Positions 54,458 to 63,818 of a DNA stretch of 64,000 bases are shown here, piece after piece. The translations under genes and the position numbers were made by a program. Position 1 is the first letter of the stretch; each line of letters begins with the position of its first letter. The notes beneath the pieces are model-generated. The model was not told where the DNA came from. It worked only from the letters and a program-made list of their open reading frames with translations, and did no database searches. Source of the stretch: Desulfobacterales bacterium (GTDB taxonomy: Bacteria > Desulfobacterota > Desulfobacteria > Desulfobacterales > JAEINQ01); the NCBI GenBank assembly GCA_016342285.1, contig JAEINQ010000002.1, positions 64,001 through 128,000 of the forward strand, in the 5' to 3' direction.

Positions 54458-54586
54458 CTAATGGCCGCCGTAGAAAAAGACAAAACCCAGGTAAAGGGTC
54501 GCCGCCACCATGATAACAATGAAGGCGGGGCGAAACCCCGGGACCGGATCGTATCGGATTTCGTCGGGTTCATGGGCGTCGTTCAT
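54458..54586 (-). CDS. 42-residue single-pass membrane protein
   Basis: MNDAHEPDEIRYDPVPGFRP, then AFIVIMVAATLYLGFVFFYG and GH. The ATG lies one base after the stop of the upstream antiporter subunit (TGAGATG), with GGAGG nine bases before it inside that gene's last codons. One membrane segment with an acidic N-terminus. Its tight coupling argues that it is translated and belongs to the complex. Confidence 0.65.
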   Translation of the reverse strand: MNDAHEPDEIRYDPVPGFRPAFIVIMVAATLYLGFVFFYGGH

Positions 54587-54587
54587 C

Positions 54588-56069
54588 TCAGAGGCCTCCG
54601 AAGATGTTGCGAACCGCCAGCCGGGCCAGGTTCAGAAACGGTTGCGGGTAGAAAAAGAGCGCCACCGAAACGGCGGCCGTAAATACCGGCGGCACTAAAC
54701 ACCAGCGGGGAGCCTCCCGGACATGATCTTCAAACAGAGATTCTTCAGGGGTGCAGAAAAACGCGCGGTAGACCACCGGCAGAAAATAGGCGGCGTTGAG
54801 AAGGGAACTGGTCAACAGAACAAAAAGAAAGGCGAGCTGGTCTGCCTCCAGGGTGCCGAGGACCAGGTTCCATTTGCTGATGAAGCCGCCGCAAGGGGGC
54901 AGGCCGATGACGCTCAGGGCGCCGATGAGAAAGGCCGTCATGGTCACCGGCATCTGTTTGCCGATGCCGACCATCTCGCTGACGGCTTTTTTCCCCGTGG
55001 CCACGAAAATGGCTCCGGCGCAGAAGAACAGCGTGATTTTACCAAAGGCGTGCATGGCGATGTGCAGCATGCCGCCGGTCAGGCCCCGCGGAGAAAGCAG
55101 GGCCGCCCCGAGGACAATGTAGGATAGCTGGCCGATGGTGGAAAAGGCCAGCCGCCGCTTGAGTCCGTCTTGTGAAAGGGCGATCAGTGAGGCCACGATG
55201 ATGGTGACCGATGCCACCGATGCCACCAGGGTGCCCAGGTGAAGCGAGCGCAGCAGGTCCACCCCGAAGACGCCGGTCATGATCCGCAGCACACAGAACA
55301 CCCCTACCTTGACCACGGCCACCGCATGGAGCAGGGCACTGACCGGCGTGGGGGCGACCATGGCCGCCGGCAGCCAGGAGTGAAACGGCATGATGCCGGC
55401 CTTGGCGAATCCGAAGAGAAACATGACCAACAGCACCGCTGTCGTGACCGGGGTGGCATGGCCGGCCAGAAATCCCTGGGAGGCAAATTCCAGGGTGCCG
55501 GTGAGGCTGTAGATCACCAGCATGGCCGGCAGGACCAGGCCGATGGAGGCGCCGAGAATATATAAGAGGTATTTTCGACCCGAGCTTCTCGCTTCACGGT
55601 CCTGGTGATGGGTTACCAGGGGGTAGGTGGCAAAGGAAAGCATCTCGTAAAAGAGGTACAGGGTCAGCAGGTTGGCGGAAAAGGCCACGCCCACCGTTGC
55701 CGACAGGGAGAGAGCGAAAAAACAGAAATACCGCGTCTGACCGTGTTCGTTGAGCCCACGCATGTAACCGACGGAATAGACGGTGGTAATGATCCACAAA
55801 AAAGAGGAAACCAGCGCAAAGAGCATGCCGAAGGCGTCGACGCGAAAGGCGATGGCCACTTTCGGCAGGACCCTGGCCACGGTAAAGGTCACCTCGCCCC
55901 CACCGAGCACCACCGGCACCATGGAGGCGATCACCAGAAATTTGGCGATGGCCACGGCAAAGGTCCAGCCTTCGCGGACGTTTGCCGAACGGCAGGAGAC
56001 GAGCACCAGCGGCAGCAGCAACGACAGGAGAACGGCCAAAAGCGGTTTGATGGATACGATGGTGTTCAT
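54588..56069 (-). CDS. mrpD: NuoL/M/N-like Mrp antiporter subunit (second copy)
   Basis: 493 residues, about 14 membrane segments. Functional residues of the family are present: glutamate in LYLFYEMLSFATYPLV, lysine in GFAKAGIMPFHSWLPAAMVA, and HAVAVVKVGVF for the later lysine. It would carry protons or sodium across the membrane. GGAG lies upstream of the ATG. It follows the first MrpD-like gene by 20 bases and is followed by the 42-residue protein with a one-base gap. Assignment to MrpD rather than the MrpA N-terminal part is uncertain. Confidence 0.88.
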   Translation of the reverse strand: MNTIVSIKPLLAVLLSLLLPLVLVSCRSANVREGWTFAVAIAKFLVIASMVPVVLGGGEVTFTVARVLPKVAIAFRVDAFGMLFALVSSFLWIITTVYSVGYMRGLNEHGQTRYFCFFALSLSATVGVAFSANLLTLYLFYEMLSFATYPLVTHHQDREARSSGRKYLLYILGASIGLVLPAMLVIYSLTGTLEFASQGFLAGHATPVTTAVLLVMFLFGFAKAGIMPFHSWLPAAMVAPTPVSALLHAVAVVKVGVFCVLRIMTGVFGVDLLRSLHLGTLVASVASVTIIVASLIALSQDGLKRRLAFSTIGQLSYIVLGAALLSPRGLTGGMLHIAMHAFGKITLFFCAGAIFVATGKKAVSEMVGIGKQMPVTMTAFLIGALSVIGLPPCGGFISKWNLVLGTLEADQLAFLFVLLTSSLLNAAYFLPVVYRAFFCTPEESLFEDHVREAPRWCLVPPVFTAAVSVALFFYPQPFLNLARLAVRNIFGGL

Positions 56070-56089
56070 ATTAGACGTGATTCCCTCTG

Positions 56090-57589
56090 TCAGACGATCT
56101 GTGCCGGTATGGCAAATTCGATCACTTTGGTGACGATGTCTCCCGAGTAGATTCCCAGCACCACAAGCCCCGCGGCCGTCAGTATTAACATGGCCACCAT
56201 GGATGCCGGGGCTTCCCGCATGACAGCAACGTGTCCGCCGTGGACATGGGCTGCGTGGTGGTCGGTGAAGGGCTCGAAATAGCTGATTTCAAAAATTCTG
56301 AAAAACAGGACGGCATTAACCAGGCTGGAAAAGATCAGGGCCGACACAAAGGCCCAGTGGCCGGCGGCGATGCCGCCGGAGATCAGGTACCACTTGCTGA
56401 AGAAACCGCAGGTGGGGGGCACGCCGATGATGGAGATCCCGCCCACCACCAGGGCGCCCATGGTGAACGGCATCTTGCCGAAGGCCCCGCGCAACGATTC
56501 AAAGGAGTCGCTTTTAAGTCTGAAGCGGATGCTGGCCGCGGCCATGAATACGCAGAGCGTCATGGCCGCGTCGTTGACGATATGCAAAATGGCACCGGTC
56601 ATGGCCATGCGGTTGCCCAGCCAGAATCCGCCCACCATGTATCCGACCTCGGCGATGACGATATAGGAGAGCATCCGCTTGAGGCTGGTCTGGCCCAGGG
56701 CCATGACCGACCCCATGACGATGGCGATCACCGCTATCCAGACCACGGCATGGCTCAGATGCAGGTGATCGAAGGCAAAGTCCGGCGTGAAGACGGTCAA
56801 CACGATACGGACCATGACGTAAATCATCACCTTGGTGGTCAGCGGGGCAATGAGGCTGCTGACCGGCCCTGGTGCGAAGGTATAGGCGTTGGGCAGCCAG
56901 GCGTGGAGCGGAAACAGGGCCATTTTCATGAACAGGCCGGTCATGCAGATGATAAAGGCGGCCATGACAACCTTGGAATCGTACAGGTGGGGTAAAATTG
57001 CGGCCAGATCGGCCATGTTCAGCGTTCCGGTGACCAGGTAGAGGTATCCGATCCCCAGCAGGTAGAAACTGGCACCGATGGTGCCCATGAAGATGTAGTT
57101 GAGGCTGGCCAGCGGAGCGTGCTTGCGACCGATGCCGATCATGGCATAGCCGGTCAGGGAGGTGATTTCCAACAGTACAAAGAGGTTGAATGCGTCACCG
57201 GTGACCACGATGCCGAACAGTCCGGTGACAAAGAGCACGTACAGGGTGTAAAAAGGTCCGATGCGGTCGGCATATTCGGTGGTGACGCTCTTGTGGGTGC
57301 CGATGAGGTTGATCAGGGCCACGGCGGCCACCACCACCAAAATCAATCCGTTGAGATGGTCGACCCGGTAGGCGATGCCCACCGGCGGCGCCCATCCGCC
57401 CAGGAAGTAGTCCATCGGCCCGCTTGCAATCACCCGCATGAGCAGTCGGGCGGAGGCGTAGAGAGAAACACCCAGTCCGACAATGGCTGCCGGCAGGCAG
57501 TACTTGGCATTGATCCAGCCCGCCAGGGCGATGACAAATGCCGACAGGAGAGGAACCACGACGATCAGGACCGGGAGGTGTGCGCTCAT
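56090..57589 (-). CDS. mrpD: NuoL/M/N-like Mrp antiporter subunit (first copy)
   Basis: 499 residues, 14-segment proton-conducting subunit. Conserved residues: FVLLEITSLTGYAM (Glu), LFMKMALFPLHAWLPNAYTF (Lys) and PLTTKVMIYVMVR (Lys). It overlaps mrpC by 4 bases, as expected for the C-D gene order of Mrp operons. It is the best candidate for true MrpD because of that position. Confidence 0.9.
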   Translation of the reverse strand: MSAHLPVLIVVVPLLSAFVIALAGWINAKYCLPAAIVGLGVSLYASARLLMRVIASGPMDYFLGGWAPPVGIAYRVDHLNGLILVVVAAVALINLIGTHKSVTTEYADRIGPFYTLYVLFVTGLFGIVVTGDAFNLFVLLEITSLTGYAMIGIGRKHAPLASLNYIFMGTIGASFYLLGIGYLYLVTGTLNMADLAAILPHLYDSKVVMAAFIICMTGLFMKMALFPLHAWLPNAYTFAPGPVSSLIAPLTTKVMIYVMVRIVLTVFTPDFAFDHLHLSHAVVWIAVIAIVMGSVMALGQTSLKRMLSYIVIAEVGYMVGGFWLGNRMAMTGAILHIVNDAAMTLCVFMAAASIRFRLKSDSFESLRGAFGKMPFTMGALVVGGISIIGVPPTCGFFSKWYLISGGIAAGHWAFVSALIFSSLVNAVLFFRIFEISYFEPFTDHHAAHVHGGHVAVMREAPASMVAMLILTAAGLVVLGIYSGDIVTKVIEFAIPAQIV

Positions 57590-57981
57590 TTCTCTCTTAT
57601 CTGTTTATTGATTTCGTCTTCTTCCAATGTCCGGTACTGGCGGTGGATCATGATGGCCAGGGCCAGGGCAACGCCCAGGGTCGCCACGGCCACCACAATG
57701 GCCGTGAGCATGAGTACATGGGGCAGCGGGTTGATGATATTGGCTGCGTGGACGGCATGGGATTGGCCGTGGGGACCGTGGATGATGATGGGCAGCGCCG
57801 CTCCCCGCTTGGTGGCGATGGAGACGTAAAACAAAATGATGGCGGTCTGCAGGATGTTCATGCCGATGATCTTTTTGATCAGGTTCTTTTTGACGATCAT
57901 GGCAAAGAGGCCGATCATCATCAAGACGATGTAGATCCAGTAATTGTATCTGGCGATGATCAGCTGTATCAGGTCTTCCAT
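57586..57981 (-). CDS. mrpC: Mrp antiporter subunit C (NuoK-like)
   Basis: 131 residues from the ATG at 57981 (MEDLIQLIIARYNYWIYIVL). Three membrane segments as in NuoK/MrpC: residues 15-31, GMNILQTAIILFYVSI around 43-58, and HVLMLTAIVVAVATLGVALA. The hydrophilic insert KRGAALPIIIHGPHGQ is typical of the Mrp/Mbh type. It couples with the NuoL-like subunits in ion translocation. The gap to the preceding gene is 2 bases. Confidence 0.9.
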   Translation of the reverse strand: MEDLIQLIIARYNYWIYIVLMMIGLFAMIVKKNLIKKIIGMNILQTAIILFYVSIATKRGAALPIIIHGPHGQSHAVHAANIINPLPHVLMLTAIVVAVATLGVALALAIMIHRQYRTLEEDEINKQIREK

Positions 57982-57983
57982 GT

Positions 57984-58814
57984 CTACAGCCCTTCGTCCA
58001 TTCGTCCCACCGAAGCGAGAATGTAATAGAGGGATACCATCACGGCCATGACGGCCAACCCGACGCCCACTTCCACGATGAGGATGCCGTGGGAGCGGGC
58101 CATGACGGGATCGACCCCCAGCAGGCCGGCCAGGGCAGCGTAATCGAGAAAATTGCCACCGAGTAGTAGACACAAAAAGCCGGTGCCGGCATAGATGAGC
58201 ACACCGATGGAGCTGAAAAAGCCGGTCGCCCGCTCACCGACCCGTTCCAGGGTCGAGCGCATATTCGACGACAGGGCAAATAAGATGACGGCGGCGCCGA
58301 AGATGACCCCGCCCTGAAACCCGCCGCCCGGGCTGTGGTGGCCGTGGGCGATGACGTACAGGGCGAAAAGCTGAATAAAGGGGACCACCAGGTGGCTGGC
58401 CTTTCGAATGATCAGATCGTAGGGGACCCACTGGGAGTCGATCCGCTCGAACTCCCGCGCCCCTTCGGGCAGCTTGCCCCCTTTTTCAATGCGGATGGTG
58501 ATTCCGGTGGGCGTATGCCGGTACAGGCGCGATTCGGGGGTTTTACGCCTGAAGACCCGGAGCAATAAAAGGCAGGCGACTCCGGCCGAGAAGATGACGG
58601 TGGTCTCGAACATGGTGTCGAATCCCCGGTAATCGGCCAGCACTGCCGTGACAATGTTGGGCACTGCCGTGTCTTCCATGCTGTGCTCGATATAATAGGG
58701 AGACAAATAGGTTGCCGCCGGCGAATCGGGATCGCCCCAGAAAGGGAACTCGGTGGTGCCGTAAAAGAGCACGGCGCCAAAGAGGGCCACGGCGATAAAT
58801 CCGATGGTTTTCAA
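57984..58814 (-). CDS. mrpB: MbhE/MrpA-C-terminal plus MrpB fusion
   Basis: 276 residues with two parts. Residues ~1-90 resemble the end of MrpA (MbhE) with NIVTAVLADYRGFDTMFETT. Residues ~130-270 are the MnhB domain, with RKASHLVVPFIQLFALYVIA and HGHHSPGGGFQGGVIFGAA. The linker 95-130 (RRKTPESRLYRHTPTGI) is cytoplasmic. It overlaps the mbhD-like gene as ATGA. Mrp operons normally carry these parts in MrpA and MrpB; here MrpA is dispersed over several genes. Confidence 0.86.
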   Translation of the reverse strand: MKTIGFIAVALFGAVLFYGTTEFPFWGDPDSPAATYLSPYYIEHSMEDTAVPNIVTAVLADYRGFDTMFETTVIFSAGVACLLLLRVFRRKTPESRLYRHTPTGITIRIEKGGKLPEGAREFERIDSQWVPYDLIIRKASHLVVPFIQLFALYVIAHGHHSPGGGFQGGVIFGAAVILFALSSNMRSTLERVGERATGFFSSIGVLIYAGTGFLCLLLGGNFLDYAALAGLLGVDPVMARSHGILIVEVGVGLAVMAVMVSLYYILASVGRMDEGL

Positions 58815-59056
58815 TCCTTTGTCCTCCTCGATGTTCTAAACACCGCCGCCACGAAAAAGACCGTGCTCACCCCCGCCCCGACCGAGGCTTCGGTGAATGC
58901 CACGTCCACGGCCCCCATGATGGCCCAGAGCAGGCACATGAGAAAACTGTAGGCGCCGAAAAGAATCGCCGCTCCGAGCAGGTCCCGTACCGCCAGGGCC
59001 CCAATGCCGGAGACGACCACCAGGATCAGGATGATGAATTCAAGTTGCCAGATCAT
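58811..59056 (-). CDS. MbhD-like (DUF4040) Mrp subunit
   Basis: 81 residues, three membrane segments (LEFIILILVVVSGIGALAV, LLGAAILFGAYSFLMCLLWA, VSTVFFVAAVF). The conserved acidic element AVDVAFTEASVGAG matches the DUF4040/MbhD part of MrpA. In standard Mrp operons it is the middle of MrpA; here it is a separate gene, as in membrane-bound hydrogenase (Mbh) operons. It overlaps mrpG by 17 bases. Confidence 0.85.
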   Translation of the reverse strand: MIWQLEFIILILVVVSGIGALAVRDLLGAAILFGAYSFLMCLLWAIMGAVDVAFTEASVGAGVSTVFFVAAVFRTSRRTKD

Positions 59057-59381
59057 GTTCGGTCCCCGTTTCCTCTTTGATCCAGGGGCTCAGCCCGGCC
59101 CGCACCCCGGCATCGACGATGGCATGGGTGGCCGTTGGGCTGGTGATAAAGACAAAGACAACGATGAGCATGATCTTCAGGGCGGTCAGAATGCCCCCCA
59201 TGGTCATCGACTGGGCCGTATAGAGGCTCATGGCGAACATGGTCATGAGAAGCCCCATGGTATCGAGTTTGCCTGCCGGATGGAGCCGGGAGTAAAAATC
59301 CGGAAACCGCAGAATGCCGATGGCCCCTCCCAGGAAGAAGAAGAGCCCCACGGCCAGAATGATGGTAATGAGAATGTTCAT
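59040..59381 (-). CDS. mrpG: Mrp antiporter subunit G
   Basis: 113 residues from the ATG at 59381 (MNILITIILAVGLFFFLGGA). MrpG signature: IGILRFPDFYSRLHPAGKLD, followed by TMGLLMTMFAMSL and a last membrane segment ending FVFITSPTATHAI. Small membrane subunit required for assembly of the Mrp complex. A good ribosome site is present. It overlaps the DUF4040 gene downstream. Confidence 0.9.
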   Translation of the reverse strand: MNILITIILAVGLFFFLGGAIGILRFPDFYSRLHPAGKLDTMGLLMTMFAMSLYTAQSMTMGGILTALKIMLIVVFVFITSPTATHAIVDAGVRAGLSPWIKEETGTEHDLAT

Positions 59382-59410
59382 GGGTTGTCGTTTCCTTTGG
59401 GCATATCGCT

Positions 59411-59698
59411 TCAATTGCCCGTGCGTTTGTCGTAGAGCCCTTTCTTTTTCTGGAAATACCGCGAGGCCGCCAGCACGGCGATGAAGTTCAGGCAAGCATA
59501 AGCCAGGGCGATATCCACGAACATATCCACCTGGCGGTAGATCAGGCCGATGAGGATTAACAGGGCCGTGGTCTTGCTGCCGATGGCGTTGACACCGATG
59601 AGCCGGTCGAGCACCGTGGGGCCGAAGACCGCCCGGTAGAGGGACAGGGCCATGACCAGGCAAAGAAAGACGCCGGAATATAAAAAAATGGTTTCCAT
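59411..59698 (-). CDS. mrpF: Mrp antiporter subunit F
   Basis: 95 residues from the ATG at 59698 (METIFLYSGVFLCLVMALSL); a GTG four codons earlier also opens the frame and would overlap mrpE. The conserved MrpF core is RAVFGPTVLDRLIGVNAIGS, then KTTALLILIGL, with three membrane segments. It belongs with MrpE and MrpG in the tightly packed front of the operon. Confidence 0.9.
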   Translation of the reverse strand: METIFLYSGVFLCLVMALSLYRAVFGPTVLDRLIGVNAIGSKTTALLILIGLIYRQVDMFVDIALAYACLNFIAVLAASRYFQKKKGLYDKRTGN

Positions 59699-59702
59699 AA
59701 AA

Positions 59703-60329
59703 CTATTCACCGAAAATTTTGGCGACCCGCTCTTCCATCTCTCCGGGCAGAGCGCTGCCCGAGGGTTCGTCGATCACGTGCACCGTAAAGATGCCCGTGA
59801 CCGATACGAAGACCGTGATGGTGCCGGGGGTAAGGGTAATCGAATTGGCAAAGACGAACAGCGCCATGTCGCTGGTCAGCCGGCTCTTGAACCGGATAAT
59901 CTTGGGGTCGATCAGGGCCATCATCCGCGGGTGAAAGACCAGTTTCATCACATGCATGTTGGCCACAAAGATCTGGTAGATGAGCCAGGGGATGTAGAGG
60001 ATAAACCGGATCCAGACGCCGGGCAGGGTTTTGAGCCCGGTGGGCGAAAATAGCATATCACCACTGAACCAGGCCACGATGAAGCAGGAAATCCCTCCCA
60101 GAGAGAGGTGAAAGGGGTCGAATTTGCCGGACAAAACGATCCAGGTGGCGAACGAGACGAGAAATGTCAAAAAAAACGGGGCTCGGAGTTTTTCCTTCCA
60201 AAACGGAGGGCGGGCGGGCGGCTGCGGGGTCTCTTCCGTGGTTTGCCGAACCCGAATCTCAAAGTCTTGATCGGCCAAATCGTTCCTTTCTTCGACTGGC
60301 TCGGGCCTGCCGGGTGCCGGCCCATTCAA
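59703..60329 (-). CDS. mrpE: Mrp antiporter subunit E
   Basis: 208 residues. An unusual N-terminal cytoplasmic stretch (residues 1-45, acidic then QPPARPPFWKEKLR) precedes the MrpE core: FATWIVLSGKFDPFHLSLGG, FILYIPWLIYQIFVANMHVM and SDMALFVFANSITLTPGTIT, a usual element of MrpE. The longest frame uses TTG at 60329; no in-frame ATG occurs before the core, so TTG is favoured. First gene of the operon. Downstream order E-F-G-MbhD-B-C-D. Confidence 0.88.
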   Translation of the reverse strand: MNGPAPGRPEPVEERNDLADQDFEIRVRQTTEETPQPPARPPFWKEKLRAPFFLTFLVSFATWIVLSGKFDPFHLSLGGISCFIVAWFSGDMLFSPTGLKTLPGVWIRFILYIPWLIYQIFVANMHVMKLVFHPRMMALIDPKIIRFKSRLTSDMALFVFANSITLTPGTITVFVSVTGIFTVHVIDEPSGSALPGEMEERVAKIFGE

Positions 60330-60620
60330 ATAAATGTCGTTCAGCGTTTGTTGCCATCGTCAGCGCCTATGGGAATGTTAGATTTTGCAGAAAAACCGGA
60401 AAATGTCAACTGTTTCATGGCCGCTGCCCGTGGGCCGATCCCCGGTGCCGGGAGGGGATTCTCCGGCCGGTTGTGCTCGCTTCCGGTACCCGGGTGGCCT
60501 GCCATGGCGTGGAAGAAGGCCGTCTCTGAAGCGCTCCCGTGAAACGTTGGACAGACACGAAATTCGGATTTGGTTGTGGCGATGCCGCCATTGGTGCTTG
60601 GTTGTTTCGGGGGGGGCGGG
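60330..60620. other. Gap upstream of mrpE
   Basis: 291 bases. On the minus strand TTGACA at 60404-60409 is followed 17 bases later by AAAATC, a weak candidate promoter for the Mrp operon. Nothing else recognised. Confidence 0.35.
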
Positions 60621-61823
60621 TCAGGAGGGCGGTTCAATCGGGTCGGCGGTTCCAATGGGCAGTTCGATGATGAAGCAGGCGCCTTTGCCCGGTTCGCTGG
60701 AGACATAGATGTCGCCGTCGTGGGCCCGGATGATATCGTAACAGAGGCTTAGTCCCAGGCCGGTGCCCTGGCCCCTGGCCTTGGAAGTGAAAAACGGCTC
60801 GAAAATCTTCTGGAGATTCTCCCGGGGAATGCCCGATCCGGTGTCCTGAATCCTGATCCGGACGAGACAGTCATTGAAGGCGGTCTGGATGCAGAGGTGG
60901 TGACGGTCGGGCGCCTGCTCTTTCATGGCGTGGTGGGCGTTATTGAACAGATTGAGCATTACCTGCTGGAGTTGGTTCTCATCGGCCAGGATGACCGGCA
61001 GGTCGGGGGCCAACGTTTCATCCACGCCCACCCGGTCCTTTTTGAACTCGGGACGTTTCAGATCCAGAGCACGGGATATCACGGCATTGACGTTGATCGG
61101 TTGGCGGTGGGGAGCCTCTTTGCGCGTGAAAGCCAGGATCGACCGGGCGATATCCCGACAACGGTTGGCACTGTCGTAAATTTTGAGGAGGAATTCCCGG
61201 CGCTTTTCAGCCGGAAAATCCTCGCTCAGCATCAGTTCCACGGATCCGGTGATGACCCCCAGGGGGTTGTTGATTTCGTGCATGACACCGGCCATGGTTT
61301 CGCCGATGGCGGCCAGCTTCCCCGACTGGATCAACTGGGCCTTGGTAAATTCGAGCTGTTCCTGAGCGCTTTCGGATATCCGGGTGCGGCGGTGGCGCTC
61401 CACCCCGCGTTGGACCGCCGCGCGCAGCACCTCTTTTTGGATCGGTTTGTCGATATAGTCGTAGGCACCGGCCTTGAGCGCCTGTTTGGCGACGTTGACA
61501 TCCGAAATGGCCGACAGGAGGAGCACTTCGGTCTCCGGGCTGATCCGCTTGATGATTTCCATGGCCTCGATGCCGGTCATCACCGGCATGTTGATGTCCA
61601 GGGTCACCACGTCAAAGCGCTCTCCGTCCTGGATCTTTGCCACAGCCAGGGCCCCGTTCTCCACGGCCGTGACGTCAAAGTCCCTGCCGAGGATAAAGGC
61701 GATGGCTTGCCGCGTGGCCCGGTTGTCCTCGGCCACCAGAACCCGGGGGCGTGGGGCAGGCTGACCTTCTTTGTCGGCCTTTGTCCAATGATCGGTGGAA
61801 GGGGTTGTCATGGGCGTGCTCAT
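60621..61823 (-). CDS. Receiver-histidine kinase hybrid
   Basis: 400 residues. Receiver domain about 26-145 ([34 protein letters not shown] with phospho-Asp, [11 protein letters not shown]), then HisKA with [20 protein letters not shown] and HATPase motifs [21 protein letters not shown] and [12 protein letters not shown]. All catalytic glycines are present. Cytoplasmic. It starts 9 bases after the upstream secretin stop and is on the same strand, so it may be co-transcribed with the pilus/secretion genes. Confidence 0.87.
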   Translation of the reverse strand: MSTPMTTPSTDHWTKADKEGQPAPRPRVLVAEDNRATRQAIAFILGRDFDVTAVENGALAVAKIQDGERFDVVTLDINMPVMTGIEAMEIIKRISPETEVLLLSAISDVNVAKQALKAGAYDYIDKPIQKEVLRAAVQRGVERHRRTRISESAQEQLEFTKAQLIQSGKLAAIGETMAGVMHEINNPLGVITGSVELMLSEDFPAEKRREFLLKIYDSANRCRDIARSILAFTRKEAPHRQPINVNAVISRALDLKRPEFKKDRVGVDETLAPDLPVILADENQLQQVMLNLFNNAHHAMKEQAPDRHHLCIQTAFNDCLVRIRIQDTGSGIPRENLQKIFEPFFTSKARGQGTGLGLSLCYDIIRAHDGDIYVSSEPGKGACFIIELPIGTADPIEPPS

Positions 61824-61831
61824 TGCCTGCG

Positions 61832-63313
61832 TCAGGGATTGCTTTCATACCGGTGGGCATCATCGACCGGCAGCGGAAACGTGTGGATCTCTTTTTTTAT
61901 GGCATCAAACGCCTTCTCGGCCGGTTCGGAGAATCGGGCCATGTCGTCATCGACGATCTGCGGGGTGATCAGCACCACCAGTTCGGATTTGCCGATCCCC
62001 TTTACCGTGCGGCCGAAGAGGTTGCCCAGCAGCGGAATGCTTCCCAGGATGGGGATCTGTTCCCGGCTCTCGGTTTTGGTGTCGCGGATCAGCCCGCCGA
62101 TAAAGGCCGTTTCGCCGCTTCTGGCGATCATCCAGGTGGAGACCACGGTGGACTGAACCACGGGGATGCCGTTTTCCAGGGTGGCGGCGTTAATGGTCGG
62201 TCTGACATTCAACAATATATTGTTCTCTGCGTCAATGAAAGGCGTGATATGCAGGATTGTGCCGGTATCGATGAATTCGATGGTCTCGGTCAGCACCCCC
62301 ATGTTGGAGGTGGCGACCTTGTAGCCCTGTTTGCCGCCCACCTGGACCGATGCGTCCTTGCCGTGCACGGCGAGCAGTCTGGGGGAGGCCAGGGTATTGA
62401 CCCGGGTTTTGGCCTGAAGGGCGTCGATGGCCGCCGAAAACTGACTCCTTGTGCCGGCGCCGGTGATCATGTTGCCGAAAACGCCGGCGGCATTGCCCGC
62501 CAGGGGCACGGGCGAGATGCCGGCGGCCACCGTCGGCAGGATGCCCCGGGAAAAGCCGCCCGAACCGAGCCGAACGTCTCCCAGGATCTGTTCCCAATTG
62601 ACGCCCAGAGACATGTCGTCGGTGAGGTTGACCTCTAGGATACGGGCTTCGATCATCACCTGCCGCGGCTTGACGTCCCAGCTGGCGATCAGGGTCTCGA
62701 TCCGTTGGATGTTTTCAGGGGTATCCTCCACGATCAGGGTCCGGGACGGTTCATGAAACTCCAGCAACCGAACGTCCGGTATGGCTTCGAGCATCTCCTT
62801 GACCTGGGTGCCATCGAGGTAGCGCAGCCGGAAGGTGCGCATTTGGAGCCAGTCGGCCTGGGGGTTCCGGTCTTGCTTGGGTTTAAAAATGTAATAGACC
62901 TCATCACGATTGCGGTAACCGTATCCGGCGGCCAGGGTGATGGCATCGAGGGCGCGGTCCAGGGAGACCTGGTTCAGATGAACCGATACCCGGCCGGCCA
63001 CCCCCTCGGACATGACCACGTTGATCTCCTGGTTGATGGCCAGGGCCGACAGGAGTTCGCGGACCTCGACATTGAAGAAATTCATGGTGATGCGACGATC
63101 GTCCGAGGGGGGAATCACCACCCCGGCTTCCTTTGCCCCAGCGTCGGGGGCCGTGTGCCCGTTGCCGGCGGCCGCGTTCAGGACCGTTTCCGTCCGGTCG
63201 GCAGGCCCTGTCGGGTCGGCCGCGGCCAAAGCTGTCCGGGATGCGCCCGGGCCGGTGCCCAGAAGGATGGCCAGCATCGCGACAGTCGTCAGCCATGTTT
63301 TAATGCCCATCAT
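61832..63313 (-). CDS. Type IV pilus / type II secretion secretin (MshL/PilQ-like)
   Basis: 493 residues with signal peptide (TWLTTVAMLAILLGTG). N-terminal secretin/TonB short domain (about 85-145, ISMNFFNVEVRELLSALAI-like) and an N1-type KH-like domain (165-235, IPDVRLLEFHEPSRTLIVED). The secretin beta-barrel core has VNTLASPRLLAVHGKDASVQ and ARSGETAFIGGLIRDTK. It forms the outer-membrane pore. Two adjacent ATGs (63313, 63310) both fit the ribosome site. It overlaps the PilP-like gene by 14 bases. Confidence 0.88.
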   Translation of the reverse strand: MMGIKTWLTTVAMLAILLGTGPGASRTALAAADPTGPADRTETVLNAAAGNGHTAPDAGAKEAGVVIPPSDDRRITMNFFNVEVRELLSALAINQEINVVMSEGVAGRVSVHLNQVSLDRALDAITLAAGYGYRNRDEVYYIFKPKQDRNPQADWLQMRTFRLRYLDGTQVKEMLEAIPDVRLLEFHEPSRTLIVEDTPENIQRIETLIASWDVKPRQVMIEARILEVNLTDDMSLGVNWEQILGDVRLGSGGFSRGILPTVAAGISPVPLAGNAAGVFGNMITGAGTRSQFSAAIDALQAKTRVNTLASPRLLAVHGKDASVQVGGKQGYKVATSNMGVLTETIEFIDTGTILHITPFIDAENNILLNVRPTINAATLENGIPVVQSTVVSTWMIARSGETAFIGGLIRDTKTESREQIPILGSIPLLGNLFGRTVKGIGKSELVVLITPQIVDDDMARFSEPAEKAFDAIKKEIHTFPLPVDDAHRYESNP

Positions 63314-63818
63314 TTTCCAATGCTCCCAATATGATGCGTTGGCGCGAAGAGGTCAGCCAGACCTGTTTGCGACCGATTTTTTCCACGCGATACCCCTGAA
63401 TGTCGTCACCGATGCGGACAAAACGATCGTCGATGACCGCAATGGCCTGCCCGCCTGAGACAATGGTTCCCTTGAGGACAAATGGCGGCGGCAGGGGCGC
63501 TGCGGGCAAACGTCCGTTGACGGCCGCAGGATCAGCCGCCGCTGGCGCAACCGCAGGCCGGTCATTTGCCGGCGGCTCAAAGAGATCCCGCCGTGCCTCT
63601 TGCCAGGCAATGGCTGACGGTGTGGACAAGGTTTGCGGGGCGGTAAAAACATCCATCCCCACGTCAGGGATCTCCATGGCCGCCGCCTTGGTTTCCCCCA
63701 TGGCGGCCGAGACCCTTTTTTCATCACTGCCCAGGCGCCAGTAGGCCACCAGGACGAAGACCACGGCCAGGACCGCTACGAGGATGGGCTTTAATGATTC
63801 TTTGCCAAAGGGTGCCAT
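63300..63818 (-). CDS. PilP/GspC-like pilus assembly protein
   Basis: 172 residues. One membrane segment (LKPILVAVLAVVFVLVAYWR, about 9-28), a proline-rich periplasmic linker, then a small HR-type beta domain (FVLKGTIVSGGQAIAVIDDR, GDDIQGYRVEKIGRKQVWLT) like those of GspC/PilP that contact the secretin. The start overlaps the stop of the preceding PilO-like gene (TGATG). The position directly before the secretin supports the call. Confidence 0.78.
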   Translation of the reverse strand: MAPFGKESLKPILVAVLAVVFVLVAYWRLGSDEKRVSAAMGETKAAAMEIPDVGMDVFTAPQTLSTPSAIAWQEARRDLFEPPANDRPAVAPAAADPAAVNGRLPAAPLPPPFVLKGTIVSGGQAIAVIDDRFVRIGDDIQGYRVEKIGRKQVWLTSSRQRIILGALENDGH

